Shown: positions 1 to 8,551, numbered from the stretch's first letter. The stretch is DNA of 64,000 nucleotides from Gordonia neofelifaecis NRRL B-59395 (GCF_000192435.1 NZ_AEUD01000001.1:395823-459822); one strand, 5' to 3'. Notes: generated by a model not told the origin, from the letters alone. Numbers and translations: made by a program.

Positions 1-631
1 TCGCCTGCTCGGACCGGATCGCGAGCGAGCGGCGGTAGTCCCGGCCGTACTCCGGAAAGTGCTCGTGGATGCGGGTCTCGCCGTCGCGCAGCCGTTTGCG
101 CAGGGCGCGGAGGTCGGAGCCGAAGTCGGCGAAATCGGTGGCGATGTCGAGGGCCCGGTCGGTGACGGTGAAGAACCGCTCGGGCTGACCGCTGTCGTGC
201 CGCATCGAGAAGACCTGCGCGAGGGTCACCGTCTCGTCGTAGCCCTCATTGGCGAAGACGCCGAGGATCACCGAGTAGTTCGACATGCCGCGCAGCGCCA
301 CCGGCCGCGACGCGCCGGTGACCTCGTTGCGCTCGGACTTGTAGTAGCCGAGCACGTACGAGCGCAGGTCGCGCTCGCGGGACTCACCGCCCGCGGCCTT
401 GTTGTAGGCGACGCGGTGGGCGGGCAGCAGCAGCGTGGTCAGGGCGTCGACGAGGGTCGATTTGCCGGAGCCGATGTCGCCGGTGAGCAGCCCGTTCTCG
501 CCGTCGAGCACGAGTGTCCAGACGCGCTGGTCGAACGTTCCCCAGTTGAGGACCTGGAAGCGCTGGAGCCGGAAGCCCGAGCGCGCCGAGCCCTCGTTCT
601 CCAACTCGGTGGGTGCGAACAGTCCGGTCAT
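1..631 (-). CDS. jetC: JetC/MksF-like SMC ATPase of a Wadjet system (N-terminal part, cut by window edge)
   Basis: Only the first 210 codons are visible. The start is the ATG at 631-629, which overlaps the jetB stop in an ATGA junction. The N-terminus (MTGLFAPTEL, then FRLQRFQVLNWGTFD) leads into a Walker A motif GDIGSGKST at residues 51-59, as in the head of MukB/MksF/JetC condensin-like ATPases, where a coiled coil and C-terminal half-head should follow. In Wadjet systems JetC dimerises, is bridged by JetA and JetB, extrudes plasmid DNA loops and presents them to the nuclease JetD. The two upstream genes fit this order exactly. JetD would lie beyond position 1 and cannot be confirmed here. 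Confidence 0.85.
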   Translation of the reverse strand, partial: MTGLFAPTELENEGSARSGFRLQRFQVLNWGTFDQRVWTLVLDGENGLLTGDIGSGKSTLVDALTTLLLPAHRVAYNKAAGGESRERDLRSYVLGYYKSERNEVTGASRPVALRGMSNYSVILGVFANEGYDETVTLAQVFSMRHDSGQPERFFTVTDRALDIATDFADFGSDLRALRKRLRDGETRIHEHFPEYGRDYRRSLAIRSEQA

Positions 632-1227
632 CGTCGTTCCTCCCGGGAGATCTCCGCGTATTCGGCCAGGTGCACGTCCAGGTCCGACAGCCATTGCGCG
701 TCGACGTACGCCTTGATGACGCGGCGCACCTCGTACTCGCCGTCCTGCCCGGGCATGCGACGGAGGAAGCCGAGGTCGGTCACGCGGCGGACGGCGGCGT
801 CGGCCTGGTCGGCGGTGCGTGCCTCGTTGGTCGAGGCGGGGAAGAACGGCCCGATCATCTCGCGGAGCTGCTCGCTGGTGAGGACCAGCCGGTTGCCCGC
901 GTCGGTGGTGTCGTGCTCGGCGAGCTTCTTGCGTAGCAGCGCCAGCAGCAACGAGGTGTGCAGCGGCAGTTGATGCCGGGCGACGAGGCGCGGGATGCCG
1001 AGGTCGGCGAGTTCGTCGTCGCTCTTGGACCGAAGGAACGCGTAGCCCTCGGCCTCGTCGATGACCACCACCAGACCGAGCGTCGCGACGTAGTCGCTGA
1101 CCTGTGCGGTCAGGCCGAGCACGTGACGCCAGGTGGTCTCGGCGGTGTCGCGGTAGACGACGCCTCGCATCAGCGACGTGACCGCGAGCGGCAGGTTCAG
1201 CTCGTCGCGGGGCACCGGGCGGCTCAT
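628..1227 (-). CDS. jetB: JetB/MksE-like kleisin-associated subunit (DUF4194)
   Basis: 199 residues, a normal length for DUF4194 proteins. In Wadjet/MksBEF complexes this is the KITE-like winged-helix subunit that binds the kleisin JetA and helps clamp DNA. The body (LPLAVTSLMRGVVYRD, then a winged-helix-like stretch around VTDLGFLRRMPGQDGEYEVRR) fits the family. It lies between jetA and jetC with 4-bp ATGA overlaps at both ends, so the three genes are probably translationally coupled. The identification combines sequence character with the diagnostic gene order; I could not run a profile search. Confidence 0.85.
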   Translation of the reverse strand: MSRPVPRDELNLPLAVTSLMRGVVYRDTAETTWRHVLGLTAQVSDYVATLGLVVVIDEAEGYAFLRSKSDDELADLGIPRLVARHQLPLHTSLLLALLRKKLAEHDTTDAGNRLVLTSEQLREMIGPFFPASTNEARTADQADAAVRRVTDLGFLRRMPGQDGEYEVRRVIKAYVDAQWLSDLDVHLAEYAEISREERR

Positions 1228-2717
1228 CAGTTCTCCTCGTCGGTGGTGGCGGGGGTCGGGGCGGCGGTCGTGGTTTGCGGCGAGCCGGGTCGGGTGTAGA
1301 TGACCCGTGGAACCCGGGCGGTGCGCTGCGCGCCGGCGTCGTCGACCCAGCTCACCGACTCGTGGGCCTGTTCGTCGAAGACCTTGGTGAAGCTCTCGTC
1401 GGTCAGCGACAGATAGGTGATCAGCTCGGCCAGACCCTGCTCGATCGGCCGCTCGGCCACCACTTCCGCGAGAGTGATCTGGTCGCGTCTGCGCAAGACG
1501 TGCCGCACACTGTCGATGAGGGGCGCGGGGTCGACGTGGATCTGCTCGAACAGCGCCTCGGATGCGCCCTGGGCCTCGCCCTCCTCGATGCCGTCGCTGG
1601 CGACCTCGACCGATGTCGTCGGGCGGTAGAGCGGGCGCTCGAGCGGGAGGTGGACGCTCGGGGTCGGCGAGTCGATCTCATGTGCGAAGTCGTCGACCCG
1701 TCGGTCGCGCACCTGGTAGGCGGTCGATTCGATGCTCCGCAGCAGGTCCATCACGCGGCGGTTCTCGAGCCACGCCTGGTCGTCGAGGAAGCGACGGAGC
1801 TGCTCCGACAGTCTCCGCACGGTGCCCTGCGCGCGGGTGCCGGCGTCGAGCCAGTCGTGGTGGATGTTGGTGAGCCGGAGGTCGGAGTCGGCGACGTCGT
1901 CGAGCGACTGCGCGTGTCGGACGAGGTCGTCGAGCTCGTCGAGCCGGTCGGCGGAGAGCAGGAGGTCGTAGAAGGCCTGGAAGCTGCGACCCTGATCGGA
2001 GTCGCTGATGATGTTGCGGCTCCCGACGATCTCGTCGAGGAGCTCGCCCTTGGTACCGCGCCAGGTGGCGATGCGTTCGCGCATCTCCCGGTCGAGGGTG
2101 CGGAAGTTCGACTCGACCTCGCGGAAGTCGGACAGGAGCGCGCGGGCGATGTCGGCGAACTGCTGGTAACGGTCGCGGCGGCTGGTCTCGTCGAGGACCT
2201 GGAACTCGCCGCGTTCGGCGGCCTCGATCTCGGCGTCGATCTCAGCTCGTCTCCGGTGCAGATCGGCCAGTCGTCGTTCGGAGTCGGTGGTCGTGCCGTA
2301 GACGATCTGCCGCAGCAGTTCCAGGACGGTCTTGAGACGGGACTCGGTGCCGACGAACCCGCGGTCGCGCAGGGACCGCACCCAGGCGACGGCGCGCTCC
2401 ACCGCGGGGGTGGCGTCATAGTGCGGTTCGTCGCTCTCGATGACGTAGTACTTGCGCAGCCATCCGGTGTCCGGGGCCGACCACTCGTCCAGATATGCCT
2501 TCGGCGAGCGTGGATACGTGCCCTCGCCGAGTCGCTTGTTCAGTGAGTACAGCTCGTCGTCGAGCAGGTTGACCAGCGCGGACTCGGAGATCTCGCGGAC
2601 GTTGTCGTCGACGAAGACCCGCCCGAGGAACGACAGCAGCAGCGGCGCGTTGTCCGCCCGCAGCAGGCGCCACGCCGCATTGCTCTTCCGTACGGCGACG
2701 ATCTCGTCGAATTGCAC
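1227..2717 (-). CDS. jetA: JetA/MksB-like kleisin subunit (DUF3375)
   Basis: 496 residues, typical of DUF3375. It opens with MQFDEIVAVRKSNAAWRLLR and contains long charged helical segments (about residues 160-330), as expected for the kleisin that bridges the two JetC heads. It is the first gene of the jetABC operon and overlaps jetB by 4 bp. The GTG start at 2717 has no Shine-Dalgarno. A TACCCT hexamer on the minus strand (2724-2729) ends exactly 6 nt upstream, which suggests a leaderless mRNA. Function in plasmid restriction is known for the family and inferred here. Confidence 0.85.
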   Translation of the reverse strand: MQFDEIVAVRKSNAAWRLLRADNAPLLLSFLGRVFVDDNVREISESALVNLLDDELYSLNKRLGEGTYPRSPKAYLDEWSAPDTGWLRKYYVIESDEPHYDATPAVERAVAWVRSLRDRGFVGTESRLKTVLELLRQIVYGTTTDSERRLADLHRRRAEIDAEIEAAERGEFQVLDETSRRDRYQQFADIARALLSDFREVESNFRTLDREMRERIATWRGTKGELLDEIVGSRNIISDSDQGRSFQAFYDLLLSADRLDELDDLVRHAQSLDDVADSDLRLTNIHHDWLDAGTRAQGTVRRLSEQLRRFLDDQAWLENRRVMDLLRSIESTAYQVRDRRVDDFAHEIDSPTPSVHLPLERPLYRPTTSVEVASDGIEEGEAQGASEALFEQIHVDPAPLIDSVRHVLRRRDQITLAEVVAERPIEQGLAELITYLSLTDESFTKVFDEQAHESVSWVDDAGAQRTARVPRVIYTRPGSPQTTTAAPTPATTDEEN

Positions 2718-2723
2718 TGGGCC

Positions 2724-2729
2724 AGGGTA
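2724..2729 (-). promoter_or_regulatory. probable -10 element of the jetA promoter (leaderless)
   Basis: TACCCT on the minus strand, 6 nt before the jetA GTG. The same hexamer-to-start spacing recurs upstream of several other chromosomal genes in this window. Confidence 0.45.
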
Positions 2730-2772
2730 TCGGGGCGGCGCGGGTGGGGGCGCTCACGGTAGGTAGTGACCG

Positions 2773-2835
2773 AAGCGTCCCCGTGGCGCGGTCTCACGGA
2801 CATATGGTCCACGAACTCCGCTCACGGGGACGCTT
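2773..2835. repeat. inverted repeat in the jetA upstream region
   Basis: AAGCGTCCCCGTG at 2773-2785 is repeated perfectly inverted at 2823-2835 (CACGGGGACGCTT). A shorter palindrome sits inside the loop (GGAC-ATATG-GTCC, around 2798-2811). The flanks add partly matching bases (GACC on the left, GGTC on the right). It occupies the 242-bp gap between jetA and the divergent oxidoreductase gene, with no T-tract, so it may be a protein-binding or cruciform site rather than a terminator. Confidence 0.6.
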
Positions 2836-2959
2836 GGGTCAGAAGTAGTCACGGTCGACGAGGACGGTCACGAACAGCGGGTGCCGAAGTCTCAGCACGT
2901 GGTCTTCTGTGCACAGCGACTCACTGACGGCCGGCCCTCAGAGCGTTACCCTCGCCACC

Positions 2960-3445
2960 ATGGCACGCACCGTCGCAACGAACACCGCCGTCGAACTGTC
3001 GGAGCTTCTCGACTTCATTCGCACCCGGCATCACGTCGTTCTGTCGACGACTCGCGGCGACGGGTCCTCGCAGATGTCGCCGGTGACGGCCGGCGTCGAT
3101 GAACAGGGGCGGATCGTGATCGCCACATATCCGGGGCGGGCCAAGACCGCGAACGCGCGCCGCCATCCAACAGTCGGCGTCCTGGTGCTCTCGGAGAACT
3201 TCAACGACGCGTGGGTTCAGGTCGACGGTACGGCCGAGGTCCTCGATATGCCCGACGCTGAGGACGCTCTGGTCGACTACTTCCGGAGCATCGCGGGCGA
3301 GCACTCGGATTGGGACGAGTACCGCGCGGCGATGCGCGTGCAGAACAAGTCTCTGATCCGGATCACCCCGACCCGATGGGGCCCGATCGCGACGGGCGGC
3401 TTCCCGCAGGACGTCGCGGATCGGCTGGATGCGGCTGAAGGCTGA
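2960..3445 (+). CDS. PPOX-class F420-dependent oxidoreductase (pyridoxamine-oxidase fold)
   Basis: 161 residues from the ATG at 2960. The split-barrel fold of the flavin/deazaflavin oxidoreductase B family is suggested by the opening FIRTRHHVVLSTTRGDGSSQ and the central AKTANARRHPTVGVLVLS, which normally contacts the F420 or FMN phosphate. Such enzymes reduce small substrates with F420H2 or FMNH2 in the cytoplasm of mycolic-acid bacteria. An upstream in-frame start at 2909 is unlikely, because a TACCCT hexamer (2947-2952) ends 7 nt before 2960, pointing to a leaderless transcript. The substrate cannot be told. The gene is divergent from the jet operon. Confidence 0.8.
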   Translation: MARTVATNTAVELSELLDFIRTRHHVVLSTTRGDGSSQMSPVTAGVDEQGRIVIATYPGRAKTANARRHPTVGVLVLSENFNDAWVQVDGTAEVLDMPDAEDALVDYFRSIAGEHSDWDEYRAAMRVQNKSLIRITPTRWGPIATGGFPQDVADRLDAAEG

Positions 3446-3467
3446 ACCGCAGCGGAAGGACCACCAC

Positions 3468-3977
3468 ATGACCGCCATCGACATCGTCCGTGCCGACATC
3501 ACCACGCTCACGGTCGACGCGATCGTCAATGCCGCGAACAACGCGATGCGGGGCGGCGGCGGAGTCGACGGCGCCATTCATCGGGCGGGTGGTCCGGCGA
3601 TCATGCGGGACTGCATCGTCCGGTTCCCGGACGGTCTGGCGACCGGAGACGCCGGGTACACCACGGGCGGCGACCTTCCGGCGAGATGGGTGATCCACAC
3701 GGTGGGGCCGAACTTCGCAGCCGGACAGCGTGACCGGTCGTTGCTGGTGTCGTGCTATCGGCGATCGTTGGAGGTCGCGGACGAACTCGGGGCGACGACA
3801 GTCGCTTTCCCGCTGATCAGCGCGGGCGTGTACGGCTGGCCGAAGGACGACGCCGCGGCTGCGGCGGTCGAGACGATTCGAGCGTCGCGGACGCGAGTGT
3901 CGACCGTGACGCTGGTGGCGTTCAATGATGCGCTCGAAGAGCTGTTGCGGGCGGCGGTGGAGTCGCCTGAGCGGTAG
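3468..3977 (+). CDS. macrodomain protein, probable O-acetyl-ADP-ribose deacetylase
   Basis: 169 residues from the ATG at 3468, preceded by a usable AGCGGAAGGA. A complete single macrodomain is visible: DIVNAANN-type motif (VDAIVNAANNAMRGGGGVDGAIH) near residues 20-42 with the conserved Asn and Gly run that bind ADP-ribose, and a second loop FPLISAGVYGWP. These enzymes hydrolyse O-acetyl-ADP-ribose or remove ADP-ribose from proteins or DNA. The gene lies 22 bp after the PPOX gene in the same direction and may be cotranscribed with it. The length matches YmdB-like proteins. Confidence 0.88.
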   Translation: MTAIDIVRADITTLTVDAIVNAANNAMRGGGGVDGAIHRAGGPAIMRDCIVRFPDGLATGDAGYTTGGDLPARWVIHTVGPNFAAGQRDRSLLVSCYRRSLEVADELGATTVAFPLISAGVYGWPKDDAAAAAVETIRASRTRVSTVTLVAFNDALEELLRAAVESPER

Positions 3978-4061
3978 AGCGACTATTTTCCTCAGGTCCC
4001 GGGTGCGGGTTCGTCGAGTAGCGACGTCCCGCGGCTCGATGTGAACTCGAGGTCGTCGACC

Positions 4062-4415
4062 TCAATTCCGATGGTGCACCACGTTGAGCACGGTGCCGTC
4101 GGGGGCGCGGACGAAGAAGCGCCGGACGCCCCACTCCTCAGTCGTGAGCGGGTAGACGATCTCATAGCCGGCGGCCTGCGCCTCGGCGTAGGCCGCATCG
4201 ACGTCGTCGGCGTGGACCGAGAGCGCCGAGTCGATCGGCGCCGTCTTGTCCCCGGTGACCAGTTGGACGTGGGCGCCGGAGTCCGGGTCGGTGAACCGGG
4301 CGACCCACCCCATGTTGAACTCTTCGACGCTCAGCCCCAGGAAGTCGGTGTAGAACGACTTGGCCGCCTCGACGTCGTCGACGGGAATGTTGGTGCTGAT
4401 CTTCATGGCGCGCAT
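4062..4415 (-). CDS. VOC-family (glyoxalase/bleomycin-resistance fold) protein
   Basis: 117 residues, one VOC module pair. It begins MKISTNIPVDDVEAAKSFYTDFLGL, the usual first beta-alpha unit, and ends with FFVRAPDGTVLNVVHH, whose late Glu/His-type metal position is replaced by Asn/Val, so metal binding is uncertain. The ATG at 4415 has GAAGGAG six bases upstream; a second Met three codons later is possible. Substrate unknown; such stand-alone proteins range from dioxygenase-like enzymes to antibiotic-binding proteins. Confidence 0.8.
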   Translation of the reverse strand: MRAMKISTNIPVDDVEAAKSFYTDFLGLSVEEFNMGWVARFTDPDSGAHVQLVTGDKTAPIDSALSVHADDVDAAYAEAQAAGYEIVYPLTTEEWGVRRFFVRAPDGTVLNVVHHRN

Positions 4416-4581
4416 GGACTGCTCCTTCGACGGTTCCTCCTTCGACGCTAAGTCTGATCGGAACCGCGATCAACGTCGATCGAGTCGCGAGCGGTCGGGT
4501 CCGGAGAGGATGTCGGAGGGCGGCGATACGGTGAGTGCAATCGAGAAGGTGTGACCCGGACCCGAACGAGAGGTGGACGAC

Positions 4582-5424
4582 ATGACCGACGGACCAGATA
4601 CGACCGCCGTCCGGACCGCGCTGTGGCGTGGACTGCACGGGCTGATCGACGACCGGCCGCTCGTCGTCGACGACCCGCTCGGTGTCCTGATAGCGGGCGT
4701 CGACGACGACTGGCGGTCGCGCCCGGACATGGACCCGCAGCGGACGTCGACCAATCGAGCGTCGATCGTCGCGCGAGCCCGGGCGACCGAGGATCTGGTC
4801 GCCGGTTCGGGAGTGAGTCAGTACGTCGTGCTCGGTGCGGGGCTGGACACGTTCGCGCAGCGGCAGGCGGGTGCGGTGACGGTCTTCGAGGTCGACGCCC
4901 CGGCGACGTCGGCATGGAAGAGCGCGCGACTCAGCGAACTCGGTCTGCGCACCGACTCGCTGCGGCTGGCGCCGGTGGACTTCGAAGCGGGGCAGTCGTG
5001 GCTCGACGCGGTGGTGACGGCCGGTCTGGACCCGGATCTGCCGACGGTGGTGTCGATGCTCGGCGTGACGATGTATCTGACGCGCGAAGCGATCTCGGAG
5101 ACGCTGCGCGCGGCGGCGTCGCTCGCGCCCGGTTCGGTGACCGTGTTCAGTTACTCGCGGCCGATCGAGATGGCTCCCGCGGAGATTCAGCCGATCCTGC
5201 ACGTGGCGGCGGAAGGAGCACGGGCGTCCGGGCATCCATGGCTGAGTCTGCTGGCACCGGCGGAGGCGGTGACGCTGGCGCGAGACGCGGGTTTCGTCGA
5301 CGCGGAACTCGTGACGTCGACCGACCTGCACGACCGCTACTTCGCCGACCGTACGGACGGACTGAGCCCGGCGGGCGGCGAGGACCTCGTTATCGCGACG
5401 GTCGGGCCGCGCGGCGGCGCCTAG
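4582..5424 (+). CDS. class I SAM-dependent methyltransferase (TIGR00027/LCMT-like family)
   Basis: About 280 residues. The family is expanded in mycobacteria and relatives. Diagnostic parts are the arginine- and RA-rich N-terminal region (TSTNRASIVARARATEDLV), the SAM-binding loop QYVVLGAGLDTFAQRQ, FEVDAPATSAWKSAR, and VSMLGVTMYLTREAI. The ATG at 4582 follows GAGAGG; an in-frame GTG three codons earlier (4573) is the alternative. Substrates of this family are mostly unknown. The gene is convergent with the following hydrolase, and their 3' ends overlap by 4 bp. Confidence 0.85.
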   Translation: MTDGPDTTAVRTALWRGLHGLIDDRPLVVDDPLGVLIAGVDDDWRSRPDMDPQRTSTNRASIVARARATEDLVAGSGVSQYVVLGAGLDTFAQRQAGAVTVFEVDAPATSAWKSARLSELGLRTDSLRLAPVDFEAGQSWLDAVVTAGLDPDLPTVVSMLGVTMYLTREAISETLRAAASLAPGSVTVFSYSRPIEMAPAEIQPILHVAAEGARASGHPWLSLLAPAEAVTLARDAGFVDAELVTSTDLHDRYFADRTDGLSPAGGEDLVIATVGPRGGA

Positions 5425-6248
5425 TTCTCGATCCGGTCGAGGATGATGTCCGTCAGTTCGGCGGCGTTCTGCTCGGGGATCCAATGGGTGGCGTCCTCGA
5501 GAATGCGGAGGCGGAAGTCGGCATCGACGTAGTCGCCGGCCAGTTCGGCTCCGCGGCGGGCGAGCGCGGTGTCGCCGGCGCCCCAGACGTGGGTGGTCGG
5601 AACGGTGATCCGTCGTCCGATCTTGCCGGGCTTGCCGAACGGGAGTGCGCGGTACCAGTTGAGTCCGCCGGTCAACGCACCGGAGTCGATGATCCGCCGA
5701 TGAGTGTCGGCGACCATCGCGTCGTCCATCCCGGTCTTGCGGAGCATGTCGTCGAAGACCTCGGGTTTGCGCGCGATCAGCAGTTCGGGCAGGGCGGGTG
5801 CCTGGAAGGCACCCATGTACCACGACCGCCGGAGTTGATCGCTCTCGCGCATGGACTTGAGGAAGGCCGCGGGATGGGGGACGGACACCGTGGTGAGGGT
5901 GGTGATGAGATCGGGACGGGTGGCGGCGAGCATCCAGGCCACCTGGGCGCCCCAGTCGTGCCCGACGAGGTGGACGTGCCCGGCGTCGGACTGGATGATC
6001 ATCGATTCGACGTCGGCGACGAGCTCGGCGATCCGGTACTCGAACCGTCCGCGCGGTCGGGCGCCGGGGGAGTATCCGCGCTGGTCGGGGGCGATGGTCC
6101 GGTACCCGCGCTGATTCAGCAACTCGCTGACCTGGGCCCAGGAGTGCGAGGTCTGCGGAAAGCCGTGCAGCAGAACGACGGTGCCGGCCTCGCCGGAGCC
6201 GGTGTCGGCGACGTCGAAGGTCAGGCCCGCACGTGAAAAGGTCTCCAT
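5421..6248 (-). CDS. alpha/beta hydrolase, epoxide-hydrolase/haloalkane-dehalogenase-like
   Basis: 275 residues, full length. The HGFPQTSHSW oxyanion-hole motif lies at residues 28-37. The nucleophile elbow LVGHDWGAQ carries Asp98 instead of Ser, typical of epoxide hydrolases and dehalogenases that work through an ester intermediate. A late acid (HVWGAGDTALARR) and catalytic His (EDATHWIPEQ) are present. The start at 6248 has GGGAG upstream. Probably cytosolic detoxification of epoxides; epoxide versus halide specificity cannot be decided. Confidence 0.85.
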   Translation of the reverse strand: METFSRAGLTFDVADTGSGEAGTVVLLHGFPQTSHSWAQVSELLNQRGYRTIAPDQRGYSPGARPRGRFEYRIAELVADVESMIIQSDAGHVHLVGHDWGAQVAWMLAATRPDLITTLTTVSVPHPAAFLKSMRESDQLRRSWYMGAFQAPALPELLIARKPEVFDDMLRKTGMDDAMVADTHRRIIDSGALTGGLNWYRALPFGKPGKIGRRITVPTTHVWGAGDTALARRGAELAGDYVDADFRLRILEDATHWIPEQNAAELTDIILDRIEN

Positions 6249-6396
6249 GGTCGCTCCCGAAGGACAAGGCTCGCAGACATTAATGTGACGACGAGTTACG
6301 GAAAAACTCTCTTGCGCCGAACGCTATGTGCTGAACCCGTTCCGGTCAAGGGGACAACGCAGACGATCGACGGCCGACCCTGCCTATCGTGGACCC

Positions 6397-7764
6397 ATGA
6401 GCGCACCAGACCTGACGTCGTTGATCGATTCGCTGCCGCCCGGGATGGTGATCACCGATCGCGACATCCTCGGCGCATACCGATTCGACCGCGCCAACGA
6501 TCCGGACGCCGGGACGCCACTCGCCCTGGTCCGGCCGCTGACCACCGATCACGTGCAGACGGCGGTCCGCTGGTGCGCGTCGGCGGGGATCCCGATCGTC
6601 ACGCGCGGCGCGGGCACCAGCCTGTCGGGTGGCTCGACCGCGGTCGACGGCGCGCTGATGATCTCGACCGAGAAGATGCGCCGGCTGACGATCGACACCG
6701 CGACCCGCACCGCGGTCAGCCAGCCCGGCATGCTCAACGCCGAGGTCAAGGCGGCGGCCGCCGACCGGGGACTCTGGTATCCGCCGGACCCGTCGTCGTT
6801 CGAGATCTGCAGCATCGGCGGCAACGTCGCGACCAACGCCGGCGGCCTCTGTTGCGTCAAGTACGGCGTCACCACCGACTACGTGCTGGGGCTGGAGGTG
6901 GTGCTCGCCGACGGTCGGGCACTGCGAATCGGCGGCAAGCAGCTCAAGGACTCCGCGGGACTGCCCCTGACGAAGCTGTTCGTCGGCAGCGAGGGCCTGC
7001 TCGGCATCGTCACCGAGGTGACCCTGCGACTGCTGCCGCCGCAGGCGCCCGCGTGCACGGTGGTCGGTTCGTTCCCGTCCGTCCGCGCGGCGAGTGAAGC
7101 CGTCCTGGCGGTGACCTCGCAGATCCGGCCCGCGATGCTCGAGTTCATGGACTCGGTCTCGATCAACGCGGTCGAGGACATGCTCAAGATGGGCCTCGAT
7201 CGCGATGCCGGCGCGCTGCTCGTCGCGCAGTCGGACGCACCCGGGCCCGCCGGTGAGGCGGAGGTCGCGCTCATTGAGCAGGCGTTCGCCAGTTGCGGTG
7301 CGGGCGAGGTGTTCTCGACGTCCGATCCGGTGGAGTCCGAAGCCTTCACCGCAGCGCGCCGGGCCGCGATTCCGGCGGTCGAGAAGATCGGCGCGCTGCT
7401 GCTCGAGGACGTCGGCGTTCCGCTGCCGTCGCTGCCGGACCTGATCGACGGCGTCGCCGCGATCGCCGCGGAGAACGATGTGCTGATCTCCGTGATCGCC
7501 CACGCGGGCGACGGCAACACGCACCCGCTGATCGTGCACGACCCGACCGACGCCGACGAGACCGCCCGCGCCAATCGGGCGTTCGGACAGATCATGGATC
7601 TCGCGATCTCGTTGGGCGGCACCATCACCGGTGAGCACGGTGTCGGCAGACTCAAGAAGGGCTGGCTGCGCGACCAGGTCGGCGACGACGTCATGGATCT
7701 GATGTCTCTCATCAAGACCGCGGTGGACCCGCAGGGCCTGCTGAACCCGGGCGTGATGTTCTAG
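6397..7764 (+). CDS. FAD-binding glycolate/D-lactate dehydrogenase (GlcD family)
   Basis: 455 residues from the ATG at 6397. The N-terminal PCMH FAD domain shows VTRGAGTSLSGGST and the pyrophosphate-binding YPPDPSSFEICSIGGNVATNAGG. The C-terminal FAD-oxidase domain ends with HAGDGNTHP and GEHGVGRLKKGWL, both characteristic of GlcD/DLD proteins that oxidise 2-hydroxy acids. No iron-sulfur partner (GlcF) is encoded nearby. The earlier start at 6328 is unlikely: TATCGT (6385-6390) ends 6 nt before this ATG, indicating a leaderless transcript. The stop overlaps the convergent SRPBCC gene. Confidence 0.88.
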   Translation: MSAPDLTSLIDSLPPGMVITDRDILGAYRFDRANDPDAGTPLALVRPLTTDHVQTAVRWCASAGIPIVTRGAGTSLSGGSTAVDGALMISTEKMRRLTIDTATRTAVSQPGMLNAEVKAAAADRGLWYPPDPSSFEICSIGGNVATNAGGLCCVKYGVTTDYVLGLEVVLADGRALRIGGKQLKDSAGLPLTKLFVGSEGLLGIVTEVTLRLLPPQAPACTVVGSFPSVRAASEAVLAVTSQIRPAMLEFMDSVSINAVEDMLKMGLDRDAGALLVAQSDAPGPAGEAEVALIEQAFASCGAGEVFSTSDPVESEAFTAARRAAIPAVEKIGALLLEDVGVPLPSLPDLIDGVAAIAAENDVLISVIAHAGDGNTHPLIVHDPTDADETARANRAFGQIMDLAISLGGTITGEHGVGRLKKGWLRDQVGDDVMDLMSLIKTAVDPQGLLNPGVMF

Positions 7765-8201
7765 GAGGCGTCAGTCCGCCCCGTCTCTGTCTGCTCCGTG
7801 GCGAGGGCGGCGAGGCGGGGGAGTACGACGTCGCGCCAGCCGGGGCCCATGCGGGTGAAAGCGTCGTTCATGCGCTTGTCGTCGAGGTCGAAACCACTGT
7901 GTCGCAGGAAGAGTCGAGTGCCGGTGCCTTCGGCGGCGAGCAACCAGTCCAGGGTCCACGCCTCGGTGAAGGTGTAGACGAACCTCGTCGGGCGGTCGAC
8001 TTCGAGGACGCGGCACGGCTGCTCGCCGAATCCGGGCATGTCGAGGGTGAACTCATGCCCGACCACCGCGGCGACATCGCCGGGCGCCCACCACTGTGCG
8101 ACCAGCTCGGGCTCGGTGAGCAGGCGCCAGACGGTCTCCGGCGGTGCGGCCACGAACTGGTCGACCTCGATGGTCGCGAATCCGGTGGTGTTCTCGGTCA
8201 T
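7761..8201 (-). CDS. SRPBCC/AHSA1-domain protein
   Basis: 146 residues of a START-like helix-grip fold: it opens with IEVDQFVAAPPETVWRLLTEPELVAQWW, continues PGDVAAVVGHEFTLDMPG and ends with a long amphipathic helix. Members bind small hydrophobic ligands, and many are paired with ArsR-type repressors. Here the start overlaps the stop of the upstream ArsR gene by 4 bp, so the two form an operon and the protein is probably part of a ligand response. Ligand unknown. Confidence 0.85.
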   Translation of the reverse strand: MTENTTGFATIEVDQFVAAPPETVWRLLTEPELVAQWWAPGDVAAVVGHEFTLDMPGFGEQPCRVLEVDRPTRFVYTFTEAWTLDWLLAAEGTGTRLFLRHSGFDLDDKRMNDAFTRMGPGWRDVVLPRLAALATEQTETGRTDAS

Positions 8202-8551
8202 GATTCGTCTCCTCTGTGGATGTCTTCGGCGAGCGTGGCGAGGGCCGACAGACGGCCTCGCCAGAACCGCTCGAACGGGTGCAGCCAGTCGTCCAACTCG
8301 GCCAGCGGCGCGGCCGTGAGCCGATAGATCCTGCGTCGGCCCTGTGGGTCGTCGGCCACCAGGCCGACGTCCCGCAGCAGCTTCAGATGTTCGGCGACGG
8401 CGGGGCGACTCAGGGTGAATCTGTCGCTGAGCTCGCCGGCGCTGAGTGGGCCCTCGGCGAGGATCTCGAGCAGTCGCCGTCGCACCGGATTAGCCAGTGC
8501 GAGGAAGACGTCGTCGGTGGTCGTCACGCCGGCCAACATATGTCGGAACAT
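8198..8551 (-). CDS. ArsR-family winged-helix repressor
   Basis: Up to 117 residues. ArsR fold: DDVFLALANPVRRRLLEILAEGPLSAGELSDRFTLSRPAVAEHLKLLRDVGLV, then a wing with GRRRIYRLT. No metal-binding cysteines are seen, so it is of the SRPBCC-partner type. The ATG at 8551 lies inside a palindrome; Met5 (8539) is an alternative start that would leave the palindrome upstream. Cotranscribed with and overlapping the SRPBCC gene. Autoregulation through the palindrome is inferred. Confidence 0.88.
   Translation of the reverse strand: MFRHMLAGVTTTDDVFLALANPVRRRLLEILAEGPLSAGELSDRFTLSRPAVAEHLKLLRDVGLVADDPQGRRRIYRLTAAPLAELDDWLHPFERFWRGRLSALATLAEDIHRGDES

Noticed and set aside
4162-6267. A 701-residue open frame on the minus strand across the VOC, methyltransferase and hydrolase genes
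   Set aside because: Arginine- and histidine-rich composition typical of an off-frame in GC-rich DNA; three well-supported genes occupy the same bases.
6277-6286. ACATTAATGT palindrome upstream of the epoxide-hydrolase-like gene
   Set aside because: Only 10 bp, and no nearby regulator; could be chance or a -10 region.
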